The notes below the pieces were generated by a model. It had not been told where the DNA came from, made no database searches, and saw only the letters and a list, made by a program, of their open reading frames with translations. A stretch of DNA of 47,311 nucleotides from Gemmatimonadota bacterium (lineage in GTDB: Bacteria; Gemmatimonadota; Gemmatimonadetes; Longimicrobiales; Gaopeijiaceae): assembly GCA_028873825.1 (NCBI GenBank), contig JAPPNM010000151.1, forward strand, positions 24,811 to 72,121, written 5' to 3'. The translations under genes and the position numbers were made by a program. Below are positions 1 to 9,445 of this stretch, in pieces. Position 1 is the first letter of the stretch, and each line of letters starts with the position of its first letter.

Positions 1-548
<548 letters not shown>

Positions 549-549
<1 letters not shown>

Positions 550-604
550 CAGCCCGTTGGACAAATCCCCCCGGCATTCGACCGGCGACGCATCCGCGCT
601 GGCC
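549..604 (-). repeat. Single arm of the GCAGYCCGTGGA fold-back repeat
   Basis: The sequence starts GCAGCCCGTTGGACAAAT and runs through a block ending GCATCCGCGCTGG. It matches, in reverse orientation, the right arm of the complete element at 24135-24306, with a one-base insertion in the terminus. Only this arm is present here. It begins exactly at the stop codon of the preceding gene. Confidence 0.75.
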
Positions 605-635
605 GCTTCGCGTCACCCGTCCACGCTGTAAAGCG

Positions 636-663
636 GGCGCTCGGCCGCACCCGGCCGAGCGCC
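636..663. terminator. Perfect 12-bp stem hairpin between convergent genes
   Basis: GGCGCTCGGCCG and CGGCCGAGCGCC form a perfect 12-bp inverted repeat around a 4-base loop (CACC). It lies between a plus-strand gene ending at 549 and a minus-strand gene ending at 730. There is no long T-run on either side, so it may act as a bidirectional terminator or transcript-end stabiliser rather than a classical intrinsic terminator. Confidence 0.6.
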
Positions 664-729
664 TTCCGCCGCGCCGGTCCTCGAGCCCCTCGGGGGCGTG
701 ATATCCGCACCGGACTTCGGGTTAGCAGG

Positions 730-1476
730 TCAGAACACCACCGCGCCGACCGAGAGGTTGATGCGGAGGTCCTGGTACCAGTTGCCCTCGGTTCTGCCCG
801 CGCCGCCGCTAAAGCGGCCGATGCCCGCGCTGCCCCCCAGTTCCGCGCGGAGGCCGCGCAGGTGCGCCCGCAGCCCGAGCCCGAGCCGCAGGACGAGGTG
901 CGCTTTCGAATCGCGGTAGATGTCGGTGATCGCGTCGCAGACGAGCCTGGGATCGCCCGATTTCGCGGAACAGTCGGGAACCGAGAATTCGTACCATCTC
1001 GCGCCGAGCCCCAAACTCAGCACGGGCGCGAACCGCCTTTCGGGACCTGCGTCCGTGCTGCGGCCCTCGACCAGCAGGCCGCGCATGTTCAAGGGAGCCG
1101 CCACCTCCAGGCACAGATCCCCTTCGGCGATGTCGCAGACGAGGAGCGAGCCGACGGCCTCCGCTCCCACCGTGGTCTCCCAGCCGACGCGGACGTTGAA
1201 GCGCGAGTCCGGCAGATCCAGTTCCGCGCCGCCGCCGAACACCCGCGAGCCGCCGAACTCCGCGACGGCGTCGAGCAGGCCCAATTCGGGTGAGTTGCTC
1301 GGCGTGTGCGTGGCGAACCTTCCCGACGGGCGCTGGTAACCCGTCTGCACCCACAGCCCCAGCCGCCACGAGCGGGCGGGAGCGTCCTGCGCCGCCATCC
1401 CCCGGCCCATCCCCGGGGCGAAGGACAGTGCGGAAAACACGGCGAGTGCGATGATGCTCGAACGGAAAGAGTTCAT
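730..1476 (-). CDS. Small outer-membrane beta-barrel-like protein
   Basis: 248 residues. The N-terminus (MNSFRSSIIALAVFSALSFA) is a signal peptide with likely cleavage after the MAAQ near residue 30. The mature part has alternating hydrophobic/polar strands rich in Gly, Leu, Arg and aromatic residues (for example LRLGLGLRAHLRGLRAELGGSAG), and the protein ends in Phe (NLSVGAVVF), as is usual for outer-membrane barrels. Four cysteines could form two disulfides in the loops. It lies 81 bases downstream of the GWxTD gene on the same strand, so the two may be co-transcribed. No specific family is recognised; an OmpA/OmpW-like small barrel is the best structural guess. Confidence 0.7.
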   Translation of the reverse strand: MNSFRSSIIALAVFSALSFAPGMGRGMAAQDAPARSWRLGLWVQTGYQRPSGRFATHTPSNSPELGLLDAVAEFGGSRVFGGGAELDLPDSRFNVRVGWETTVGAEAVGSLLVCDIAEGDLCLEVAAPLNMRGLLVEGRSTDAGPERRFAPVLSLGLGARWYEFSVPDCSAKSGDPRLVCDAITDIYRDSKAHLVLRLGLGLRAHLRGLRAELGGSAGIGRFSGGAGRTEGNWYQDLRINLSVGAVVF

Positions 1477-1557
1477 GTCGGTATCGGTGTTGTGGCGGGA
1501 CTTCGGTTCGCGGCCAGAGCCGCCGGCAGGGAACGGGGAAGCGGAGCGCGCACGCCG

Positions 1558-3555
1558 TCAGTTCTCCAGGAGGTACAGCGGCGCGGCCCGGATGCTGGTG
1601 GCTCCGGTCCGCCGGTCGGTGATCTGCAGGATGATCTCGAGTTGCCCGGACTGCTCGTTCCGCAGGTCGAGGTCGAAGTGGTGACTCTCCTTCGGCGCCC
1701 GCGACCCGAGGCTCACCTCGATGGTCGCGGTGCCCGCCGCGCGCTCCTCGAGCGGCTTGGGGACGGCCCCCAACGGGACGAGCCGCACCCGGACATCGAA
1801 ATCCCGGACCTCTCCCTCCGCGGCCGACTGCGGGTGGTAAATCTCGAAGTACACCCGCAGCAGGTCGTCCCTCCAGAGCCGGTGGGCGGGATGGAGCGGC
1901 ACCGGCAGGTCCCCGAGGTCCAGGGTCGGCTGCGGCACGATGCCGATGACGAGGTCGCTGACCTCGCTCCGGTCGCCGGGGGGCGTCAGAGGCGGCCCGG
2001 GGCGGAAGTGAAGGTGTCCCGGAAGGACGCCGATCTCGTCCGCCGCGTCCCCTCCTTCCGCGTCCTCGTCCCCTTCCGCGTCCTCCTTACCTTCCGCTTC
2101 CTCGTCCCCCTCCTCCGCGCCCTCCTCCACAATGTGCTCCGCCGTTACGGTCAAATGCCCCATAGACGGGTCGTGCCGGAGCAGGATGGACGAGGTGCTG
2201 CCATCTTCGCCGAGCGGCAACATCTCTCCGCGCGCCAGCTCCCGGAGGTTTCGGTCGCGCGCGATCACCGTGTGACGGGCGCTGTACGCGTTCAGTACGA
2301 TGCTGTCTCCCGCCTCGACCTCCTCCACCCGCGGTATCCACAGTGGAGAAGACACCGCCAGGACGAGGATCCTGGGCTGGCCGTCCACCAGAATCCTCGC
2401 CGCCTGCGCGGAGAGGGCGCTCTTGCGGGAGTCGTCGTACTCCGAGAGCACCGGCGGACGCGGCTGCCGCGCCGCTCTGCGGTCGTCGTCGGCGAACCGG
2501 TACGAAGTCGCCTGCATGATGCCCGCCCGGGGCGCGCGGCGCTGGAGCCAGAGCCTGTCCAGCTCGTCGGCGCGCAGGCCGAAGGGGCCGCCCATGCCGG
2601 CAACGTCGCGGTAGTACGCGTACTCGAGGTAGTGGACGGCCCGGCGGCCCGTCACCGTGCTCCCAAGCGGCGCATTGGCGCCGCGGTAGTCCACGGTGTA
2701 GCTCCTGGCGCCGCGCGGAATCAGCTCGTGAAGCCCATCCACGCGCTGGAACGGGCCCGACCCTTCGAGGTTGCCGAAGACGTAGTAGGTGAACCGGCCG
2801 GGGTGCAGCGTCGCGAACCGCCAGATCTCGTACTGCGGAAACTTGTCGTAGCGTTCGACGACCTCCCGGGGTATGCCGATCAGGTCCTGCTCCCACCGAC
2901 TCACCGAGAGCGTGCCCCTCATCATCCGGTCGGGAGTGCCGTACTTGACGTAGTAGGTGCCGCGGTCGTCGGTGCGGTAGGGGGAGCTGCGATTGTATGC
3001 GAACAGAACGCGGGCGTCGGTGACGCGTTTCCAGTGTTCCAGCAGCCGTTCGTTGACGATGGTCGTGGGGGTGGGATCGAGTTCCATCCAGTAGCGCTCG
3101 ATCTCGAGCGCCAGCGCAACCGGGTCCTCCCGTCCCCTTTCGGCCCAGTACTTCGCTAGCAGGGAGTCTACGAGCACGAAGGTCCTCCGTCCCTCGGCTA
3201 GCACCTCGCTCCGGTAGGGTTCCCTGCCCGCGGTGTTGGCGGAAAGCCCCCAGTAGAACATCTCGGTGGCGATCTTCTCGTACCCCTCCAGACCCGCGTC
3301 CGTCACGGCTTCCACGAAGGCCCTGCCGATTCGCGGGTCCTCGGCCTCCATCCGCGAGAGGCTGTCGCGCACCGCGGCCCACAGCACGAGGGCCTGCTCG
3401 ACGGCGCCCGCCTCGATCAGAGACCGGCCCTGCTCGTAGGGATCGCCGGGGTCCCCGCCGGAAGGAGCGTCCCCGGGGGATGTGCCCGCCCCCCGGGACG
3501 CCCCGAGGGCCAGAATCAGGAATCCGCCGGCCGCGAGGATCGGGTTCGGCATCAC
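1558..3555 (-). CDS. GWxTD domain-containing secreted protein
   Basis: 665 residues starting GTG at 3555 (an in-frame ATG is the next codon), preceded by a GAGAGAG ribosome-binding site. A short hydrophobic signal segment (ILAAGGFLILALGA) is followed by a low-complexity Gly/Pro/Asp linker. Residues about 150-240 carry the family signature: a DPTPTT element, NERLLEHWKRV, then SSPYRTDDRGTYYVKYGTPD, where the name-giving GWxTD is replaced by PYRTD but the DRG..Y.KYG.PD core is intact. A strongly acidic Glu/Asp/Gly tract lies near residues 480-510, followed by a beta-rich C-terminal region. GWxTD proteins are exported, often lie in Bacteroidota and Gemmatimonadota genomes, and have no established biochemical role. 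The small outer-membrane protein lies directly downstream. Confidence 0.85.
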   Translation of the reverse strand: MMPNPILAAGGFLILALGASRGAGTSPGDAPSGGDPGDPYEQGRSLIEAGAVEQALVLWAAVRDSLSRMEAEDPRIGRAFVEAVTDAGLEGYEKIATEMFYWGLSANTAGREPYRSEVLAEGRRTFVLVDSLLAKYWAERGREDPVALALEIERYWMELDPTPTTIVNERLLEHWKRVTDARVLFAYNRSSPYRTDDRGTYYVKYGTPDRMMRGTLSVSRWEQDLIGIPREVVERYDKFPQYEIWRFATLHPGRFTYYVFGNLEGSGPFQRVDGLHELIPRGARSYTVDYRGANAPLGSTVTGRRAVHYLEYAYYRDVAGMGGPFGLRADELDRLWLQRRAPRAGIMQATSYRFADDDRRAARQPRPPVLSEYDDSRKSALSAQAARILVDGQPRILVLAVSSPLWIPRVEEVEAGDSIVLNAYSARHTVIARDRNLRELARGEMLPLGEDGSTSSILLRHDPSMGHLTVTAEHIVEEGAEEGDEEAEGKEDAEGDEDAEGGDAADEIGVLPGHLHFRPGPPLTPPGDRSEVSDLVIGIVPQPTLDLGDLPVPLHPAHRLWRDDLLRVYFEIYHPQSAAEGEVRDFDVRVRLVPLGAVPKPLEERAAGTATIEVSLGSRAPKESHHFDLDLRNEQSGQLEIILQITDRRTGATSIRAAPLYLLEN

Positions 3556-3801
3556 ATCTCTCTCAGTTCATCGCCCAGTTCGCGATTCCGATCATATACG
3601 GGCACGTTCGCGGGCTCGTATCCAGATAGTGCGAGGTCGCCCCCGGCTCCGCAAGCCGTGCCCGACCCGCCCGACCGCCGCCGGGGACCTCCGAGCGGAG
3701 GCGAGCGTGCTCGCCGGGGCGGAAGCCGTTGCGCCCGCCGCGGGCACCGGCGTATCGTGGGGTGCTCCGCTCCGGCACACCCGAACAGGGAACCTACCGA
3801 C

Positions 3802-6183
3802 ATGCGATATCCACATCTCCCGCGCCCGGTCCCGGCGCTCGCCGCGGCCTCCATCGCGCTCGCCGCCGCACCGCTCCCAGCGTCCCGAGCCGGTCTCGCG
3901 GCCCAGAATTTCGGCGGAAGCCTGGCGATCGGCGACGGCCACGTGCTCGTCGGCGAGCCCGCGAACAGGCAGCTGCCCGGAATCGTCTACGTGTACGGCC
4001 ACGCCTCCGAAGGCTGGGCCGAGACCGCGCGGCTCGCCCTGTCGCCCGCGCCCGCCCCGCCCGACGGCTTCGGCCGGGCCCTGGCCGCTGACGACGACCT
4101 GGTTCTCGTCGGCGCGCCCGCCCTCGAGGCCGCCGTCTTCTTCCAGCGCGACGCGCAGGGCGAGTGGCGCGAGACGGGGCGCCTGGCCCCGGAGACGGCC
4201 GGCGGGGGGACCGGTTTCGGGAGCGCCGTGGCCCTGGACGGAGACATCGCGGTGGTCGCCGCGCCGGACGAGGACGAAGGCGCGGGAGCCGTCCACGTCT
4301 TCGCCCGAGACGGCGGCGCCTGGACGCGGCGCGGCCGCTTCCGGCCGGAGGCCGGCGCCCGGGCCTTCGGGACCGTGATCGCACTGGACGGGACCTCGCT
4401 GCTCGTTAGCGCCGCGCCCGCGACGGACACCTCGGTCGCCGGCGTCCACGCCCTCCGGTTGGATCGCGCGTCCGGCGAGCTGGAGCCGCTCGGCCTTCTG
4501 GAACCGGCGGCGGAGCTGGGCGGGCGCAGCATGTTCGGGTCGGTTCTGGCGCTGGAGGGCGATCTCGCGCTGGTCGGGGCGCCCATGGCGAAAGGCGCCG
4601 GCAGGGTGCTCGTCTTCGAGCGCGAGGGCGCCGCCGGGGCCTGGAGGCGGGCGGGAACGCTCGCGGCCTTCGACGGCGAGGACCGCTTTCGGTTCGGTTC
4701 GGCGATCGCCTTCGACGGCGGCGACGCGTGGATCGGAGCGCCCGGCTCGGGCGGGGGGTCGGGAGGTCTCTACCGCTTCGTGAGCGACGGCGCCGGCGGT
4801 TGGAGCCGGGTGGTGAAGTCCGGCCCGGAAGGACTCGCCGACCGCGCCGCCTTCGGCAGCTCGCTAGCGCTGGCGGGCGGCGTCGCGGCGGTGGGGACGG
4901 GCGGGATCGACAGGGGGGCGGGAGGCGCCGTGCTCCGGAAGCGGGGGGCGGACGGAGACTGGACGGGCGGCGACCTGGTGACCGGGGACCACCGCGGGCT
5001 GCCGGCGATCACGGGCCGCGACGAAGAGGTCAGATGCACCGACAATCTGGCCGCCGGCTTCGAGTGCGACAACGTCAACGTCCTATCCTTCCTCCCGATC
5101 GGGGATCTCGCCGGAGGCCGCGGCTCGATGGTCAACGACGTCTGGGGCTGGACGGACCCCGAAACGGGACGCGAGATCGCCATCGTGGGGCGGAGCGACG
5201 GGACGGCCTTCGTGGACCTGTCCGACCCGCTCAACCCGGTCCTGCTGGGCGACCTGCCGAAGACGCCGGGTTCCCGCAGCAGCGTCTGGCGCGACATGAA
5301 GGTCCACCGGGACCACGCGTACGTCGTGGCCGACGGCGCCGAACGGCACGGCGTCCAGGTGTTCGACCTGCGACGGCTCCGCGACGTGGAGGGCGAATCG
5401 GCCGTCTTCGAGCCCGATTTTCTCTACGACGGCGTCGCCAGCGCGCACAACATCGTCATCAACGAGGACGAGGGGTTCGCCTACGTGGTTGGGAGCAGCG
5501 GGGGCGGCGAGACCTGCGGGGGCGGCCTCCACATGCTCGACCTGAGCGATCCGGTCCGTCCCGTCTTCGCCGGTTGCTTCGCCGACGCGCGCACCGGCCG
5601 GCGCGGCACCGGCTACTCCCACGACGCGCAATGCGTGACCTACCGCGGCCCGGACGAGGACTACCGGGGCCGCGAGATCTGCATCGGTTCGAACGAGACC
5701 GCGCTCTCGATCGCGGACGTGAGCGACAAGGGCAATCCGGTGGCCGTGGCGACCGCTTCGTACCCCCACGTCGCCTACGCGCACCAGGGATGGCTGACGG
5801 AGGACCACCGCCACTTCTACATGAACGACGAGGGCGACGAAGGGAGCGGCAGCGTGGCGGGTACCCGCACGCTGATCTGGGACGTGGAGGACCTCGACGA
5901 CCCCATCCTGGCCGCCCAGTACGTCGCCGAGACCCCGGACACCGATCACAACCTCTACATCCGCGGCAACCTGATGTACCAGTCGAACTACGGAGCGGGG
6001 CTGAGGATTCTGGACATCGCCAACCGCACGGAGCCGGTCGAGATCGCCTCGTTCGGCATCTCGCCGTTCGGTTCGTCGTGGAGCAACTACCCGTACTTCG
6101 AGAGCGGCGCGGTGGTGATGACCAGCATGAGTGACGGCATCTTCATCGTGAGGAACACGGGGAGGCGGAAGCTGATTCCGTAG
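3802..6183 (+). CDS. Secreted choice-of-anchor B family protein with FG-GAP-like N-terminal propeller
   Basis: 793 residues from ATG at 3802, chosen because it begins a clear signal peptide (MRYPHLPRPVPALAAASIALA, cleavage near GLAA-QNF); the open frame extends further upstream without one. Residues about 35-390 contain repeated units of the type FG(S/T)xxALxGDxxxVGAP, the integrin-like FG-GAP pattern of a beta-propeller. Residues about 410-790 match the choice-of-anchor B/LVIVD region: CTDNLAAGFECDNVNVLSF, GSMVNDVWGWTDPETGRE, DLSDPLNPVLLGDLP, SHDAQCVTYRGPDEDY and HQGWLTEDHRHFYMNDEGDE. Members are extracellular or surface proteins usually carrying a C-terminal sorting tag; here the protein ends at RRKLIP with no obvious anchor, so the sorting route is unclear. 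Transcribed divergently from the GWxTD gene across a 246-base gap. Confidence 0.85.
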   Translation: MRYPHLPRPVPALAAASIALAAAPLPASRAGLAAQNFGGSLAIGDGHVLVGEPANRQLPGIVYVYGHASEGWAETARLALSPAPAPPDGFGRALAADDDLVLVGAPALEAAVFFQRDAQGEWRETGRLAPETAGGGTGFGSAVALDGDIAVVAAPDEDEGAGAVHVFARDGGAWTRRGRFRPEAGARAFGTVIALDGTSLLVSAAPATDTSVAGVHALRLDRASGELEPLGLLEPAAELGGRSMFGSVLALEGDLALVGAPMAKGAGRVLVFEREGAAGAWRRAGTLAAFDGEDRFRFGSAIAFDGGDAWIGAPGSGGGSGGLYRFVSDGAGGWSRVVKSGPEGLADRAAFGSSLALAGGVAAVGTGGIDRGAGGAVLRKRGADGDWTGGDLVTGDHRGLPAITGRDEEVRCTDNLAAGFECDNVNVLSFLPIGDLAGGRGSMVNDVWGWTDPETGREIAIVGRSDGTAFVDLSDPLNPVLLGDLPKTPGSRSSVWRDMKVHRDHAYVVADGAERHGVQVFDLRRLRDVEGESAVFEPDFLYDGVASAHNIVINEDEGFAYVVGSSGGGETCGGGLHMLDLSDPVRPVFAGCFADARTGRRGTGYSHDAQCVTYRGPDEDYRGREICIGSNETALSIADVSDKGNPVAVATASYPHVAYAHQGWLTEDHRHFYMNDEGDEGSGSVAGTRTLIWDVEDLDDPILAAQYVAETPDTDHNLYIRGNLMYQSNYGAGLRILDIANRTEPVEIASFGISPFGSSWSNYPYFESGAVVMTSMSDGIFIVRNTGRRKLIP

Positions 6184-6285
6184 GAGCTCCGCGGAGGGAA
6201 TCCCGGCGAGAGGAGCCGAAACCTTGCCGGCCGGGGGCTCGTCCGCTTCACTTCACTTACATGACGGGTCAACCAACCGGGGAGG

Positions 6286-6636
6286 ATGCCGAACGTGCAA
6301 CTCATAGTTCACACGCTCCTGAGCGCCGTGCTTCTGATGGTGGCCGGCAGGGTGGTCAAGGGCATCGAGGTCCGCGACCTGAAGGCGGCGGTGATCGGAA
6401 CGCTGGTCTTCGGGTTCGCGAACTGGCTGATCTGGGCCGCGCTGGGGGGTCTCGGGCCCGTGCTGCTGCTGCTTACCCTGTGGTTCTTCGCGCTCGTGGT
6501 GAACGCCGTGGCGCTCATGGTCACCGGCGCCCTTGTCCGCGGCCTCACGGTGGAGAGCTTTCCCGCGGCGCTGATGGGCGCGGTGGTGCTGGGCTTGATG
6601 AACCTCCTCCTGGGAGTTCTCTTCAGGATCTTCTAG
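6286..6636 (+). CDS. Phage holin family (4_2-like) small membrane protein
   Basis: 116 residues with four hydrophobic segments (about residues 4-22, 32-52, 56-80 and 90-114), short charged loops and a VVKGIEVRDLKAAVIGTLVF signature loop typical of the so-called phage holin family 4 superfamily. In chromosomes these proteins are common stand-alone inner-membrane proteins, not lysis proteins, and there is no endolysin or other phage gene nearby. The duplicated pattern (VVKGIEVRDLKAAVIG and LVRGLTVESFPAALMG) indicates an internal two-fold repeat. Physiological role unknown. Confidence 0.8.
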   Translation: MPNVQLIVHTLLSAVLLMVAGRVVKGIEVRDLKAAVIGTLVFGFANWLIWAALGGLGPVLLLLTLWFFALVVNAVALMVTGALVRGLTVESFPAALMGAVVLGLMNLLLGVLFRIF

Positions 6637-6738
6637 AGGATGTGGAAGGGGTCGGCCGCCCGCTAATGTTCTCATTACATGGCAAACCGCTGTGACCGGT
6701 GAGCTGTTTCCCGCGGCGGCGCCGGGGAACCCCGCGAC

Positions 6739-8502
6739 GTGATCTGGGAAGCGTGGCTGACGCTGGCGGTCGTGACCGTGGCCGTCGCGGTCCTCACGAG
6801 GGACCTGATTTCGCCGGCGGTGGCGTTCATGGCGGCCGTGGTCGTGCTGCTGGTCGCGGGTGTGGTGACTCCGGAGCAGGCGTTCCAGGGCTTCGCGAAC
6901 CCAGCGCCGATCACCGTGGCCGCGCTCTACGTGCTCGCCCGCGCGGTCGAGAAGAGCGGGGCCCTACAGCCGGTTCTGCGGGCTACGCTGGGCACGGGGC
7001 GGAGCGTTCGCGCGGCGCTGGCGCGCCTGACCGTCCCCGTGGCCGCCGCTTCGGCCTTCCTGAACAACACGCCGATAATCGCCATGCTGGCGCCCCAGGT
7101 GGAGAACTGGGCCGACCAACGGGGGGATTCGGCCTCCCGCTACCTGATGCCGCTCTCGTTCGCCGCCATCTTGGGCGGGATGACCACGCTGATCGGCACC
7201 TCCACCAACCTCGTGGTTTCGGGGCTGCTGGAGGCGGAGGGGCACGACCCCTTCGCCATGTTCGAACTCACCCCCATCGCGCTGCCGATCGCGGTCGCAG
7301 CCCTCGCCGTCAACGTTCTCGCGGCGCCGAACCTCCTGCCCGACCGGCTTCCGCCGCGCCAGGAGGCGCGCTCCGGCGGGCGTAGCTTCTCCGTGCGGAT
7401 GATCGTGGAGCCCGGCGGCCCGCTGGACGGCGAACCGGTGGCCCGGGCCCAGGAGGCGCTCCCCGGCGGGGCCAGGATCGTCTACTTCGAGCGCGGCGGC
7501 GAGGGAGCGGGCCAGATCGCGCCGGACAAGGTTCTCGAGGGAGGGGACTTCCTGACCCTCGTCGGCGACACCGACGCGGTGCTGGGTCTGCACGAGGTCT
7601 CGGGCCTGGCTTCGTCCCAGCAACCGCACCTTCCGTACGAATTCCGCAGCGCGCGCCACGCCTACTTCGAGGCGGTGATCGCTCCCGAGTCTCCCCTGGT
7701 GGGAAGGTCGCTCGTGGACGTGAGCTTCCTGGCCCGCTACCAGGCGACCGTGGTGGCGATCCATCGCGCCGGCGAGCCGATACGCGGTCACCTGGCCCGG
7801 GAGCCGCTCAAGCCGGGGGACACGTTGCTGGTGATCTCCGACCGCGGATTCGCCGAGCGCTGGCGCGACCGCAACGACTTTCTCATCATTTCGCGCTTGG
7901 GCGCGTCATCTCCGGCGCCCACCCGCAAGGCGTGGATCGTGGTTGCGGTGGGCGCGGCGATCGTCCTCGGCCCGGGCTTCGGATTGCTGCCGATCCTGCA
8001 CCTTTCGCTGCTCGGCGCTCTGGTCCTGGTGCTTTTCGGCATCCTCACCCCGAGCGAGGCCAGAGATGCCATCGACTTCGACGTGATCGTGGTGATCGGA
8101 GCCGCCTTCGGGCTCGCGGCCGCGGTCGAGAGCTCCGGACTGGGCGACGGAGCCGCCGGCCTCGTCGAGGAAACCCTCGGCGACTTCGGTCCGCAGGGGG
8201 CCATGGCGGGAATCGTCGTCAGCACGATCGCGCTGAGTTCGATCATCACCAACAACGCGGCGGCGGCGCTCGTGCTGCCGGTCGCGATCTCCACCGCGGC
8301 CGGGTTCGGCATCGACGCCCGCGCGGCGGCGGTGGCGGTGGCGCTCTCGGCGTCGGCGTCCTTCATGACCCCAATAGCGTACCAGACCAACCTCATGGTG
8401 TACGGGCCGGGAGGGTATCGCTTCGGCGACTACGCGCGGTTGGGGACGCCGCTGACGCTGGTGGTGGTTGTGGCGCTGATCGCGGCGACGACGGCGGGGT
8501 AG
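6739..8502 (+). CDS. SLC13 (DASS)-type anion permease with two TrkA-C/RCK-C domains
   Basis: 587 residues from GTG at 6739. The order is: membrane segments to about residue 205, two cytoplasmic RCK-C-like domains (about 215-290 and 300-385, each with a GxxLxVxxxLPxGxxI-like or GRSLVDVSFLARYQATVVAI pattern), then a second membrane half to the end. The two re-entrant Asn-Asn motifs of the family are present: LNNTPI at Asn109-Asn110 and TNNAAAALVLP at Asn505-Asn506. This architecture belongs to the SLC13/citrate-anion group (often annotated sulfate, citrate or phosphate permease) in the inner membrane; the substrate cannot be read from sequence. The next gene begins 8 bases downstream, suggesting co-transcription. 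Confidence 0.87.
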   Translation: MIWEAWLTLAVVTVAVAVLTRDLISPAVAFMAAVVVLLVAGVVTPEQAFQGFANPAPITVAALYVLARAVEKSGALQPVLRATLGTGRSVRAALARLTVPVAAASAFLNNTPIIAMLAPQVENWADQRGDSASRYLMPLSFAAILGGMTTLIGTSTNLVVSGLLEAEGHDPFAMFELTPIALPIAVAALAVNVLAAPNLLPDRLPPRQEARSGGRSFSVRMIVEPGGPLDGEPVARAQEALPGGARIVYFERGGEGAGQIAPDKVLEGGDFLTLVGDTDAVLGLHEVSGLASSQQPHLPYEFRSARHAYFEAVIAPESPLVGRSLVDVSFLARYQATVVAIHRAGEPIRGHLAREPLKPGDTLLVISDRGFAERWRDRNDFLIISRLGASSPAPTRKAWIVVAVGAAIVLGPGFGLLPILHLSLLGALVLVLFGILTPSEARDAIDFDVIVVIGAAFGLAAAVESSGLGDGAAGLVEETLGDFGPQGAMAGIVVSTIALSSIITNNAAAALVLPVAISTAAGFGIDARAAAVAVALSASASFMTPIAYQTNLMVYGPGGYRFGDYARLGTPLTLVVVVALIAATTAG

Positions 8503-8509
8503 GCGGCCG

Positions 8510-9439
8510 GTGGGAGCGTCCCCCGCTGCCCTCGGGCGGCCCGCCGGCGCCGTGCGCATCCGTCCCCGCTTCTTCAAGGCGCACGGCCACGGCAACGACT
8601 ACCTGGTCTTCGAGGAGGGAGAGGGCCCGTTGCTCACGCCGGCGCTGGCGCGGCGGATCTGCGACCGCCACAGGGGCCCGGGGGGGGACGGGATCGTCGT
8701 TGTCGAGGCCGGGGCGCCGGGAGCGGAGACGCGGCTGCGCATGTTCAACCCGGACGGAGCCGAGTTCGAGCGGAGCGGGAACGGCCTGCGCATAGCGGGG
8801 GTCTACCTGCGGCGGAGCGGGGCGGCGCCGGACGACTGGTTTCGGGTCGCGGCCGGGGGCGGCCGGGTGCGGCTGCGCGTGTCGGGCCCCGGCCCGAACG
8901 GCGCCTGGGACGCGCTTGCGGAGATGGGCAGGACGGAGTTCCCGGCCGGCCCGCCCTTCGTTGCGCCGCAGGGCGTCGGCGGCGGCGGCCGGGTAACGCT
9001 GGATCTGCCGTGTCCCTCGGGGGGAGGCCGCTCCCGGATCGAACTCGTCCCGGTGTCCGTGGGCAACCCGCACGCGGTGGCGTTTCGGCCGGCGTGGACC
9101 GGCGCCGAAGTGGAACACTACGGGCCGCTGATCGCCACGAACGCCGTCTTCCCGCGTGGCGCGAACGTTCAGTTCGCCCGGATCCCCGTCGGGCGCGAGG
9201 TGTCGATCCGAATCTGGGAGCGGGGCGCGGGTCGCACCTCGGCTTCCGGAACGTCGGCCTGCGCGACGGTCGCCGCTGCCGTGAAGCGCGGACTCATGCC
9301 GCCGGGGCCGGCGACGGTGCGGATGGAAGGGGGCTCCATGGAGGTGGAGCTGGCCGGAGACTGGTCGGTTCGCCTTCGGGGGCCGGTGGAGGAGGTGTGT
9401 TGCGGGGAGCTGGCGGCGACGTTCCCGGGCGGCGGATGA
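8510..9439 (+). CDS. Diaminopimelate epimerase (DapF) family protein lacking both catalytic cysteines
   Basis: 309 residues from GTG 8510; GTG 8552 is equally plausible and would start right before the family N-terminus RFFKAHGHGNDYLVF. The two-lobed DapF fold is recognisable: NPDGAEFERSGNGLR, VSVGNPHAV, NVQFARI and ERGAGRTSASGTSACA. In true DapF the proton-transferring cysteines sit in CGNG and in ACG(S/T)GA. Here both are serine (Ser89 and Ser246 with the 8510 start), and the Glu of the usual GAGET motif is Arg. The downstream Cys251 is retained. Lysine biosynthesis cannot be assumed; it may be a related racemase/isomerase or a non-epimerising paralogue. It ends 7 bases from the convergent lptG gene. 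Confidence 0.8.
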   Translation: MGASPAALGRPAGAVRIRPRFFKAHGHGNDYLVFEEGEGPLLTPALARRICDRHRGPGGDGIVVVEAGAPGAETRLRMFNPDGAEFERSGNGLRIAGVYLRRSGAAPDDWFRVAAGGGRVRLRVSGPGPNGAWDALAEMGRTEFPAGPPFVAPQGVGGGGRVTLDLPCPSGGGRSRIELVPVSVGNPHAVAFRPAWTGAEVEHYGPLIATNAVFPRGANVQFARIPVGREVSIRIWERGAGRTSASGTSACATVAAAVKRGLMPPGPATVRMEGGSMEVELAGDWSVRLRGPVEEVCCGELAATFPGGG

Positions 9440-9445
9440 CCGCCG

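Noticed and set aside
1306..3159. 617-residue plus-strand open frame
   Set aside because: Antisense to the GWxTD gene, low-complexity Arg/Val/Pro composition, no start context.
6286..6636. Prophage lysis cassette
   Set aside because: The holin-family protein stands alone; no endolysin, capsid, tail or integrase genes are near, and such proteins are common chromosomal membrane proteins.
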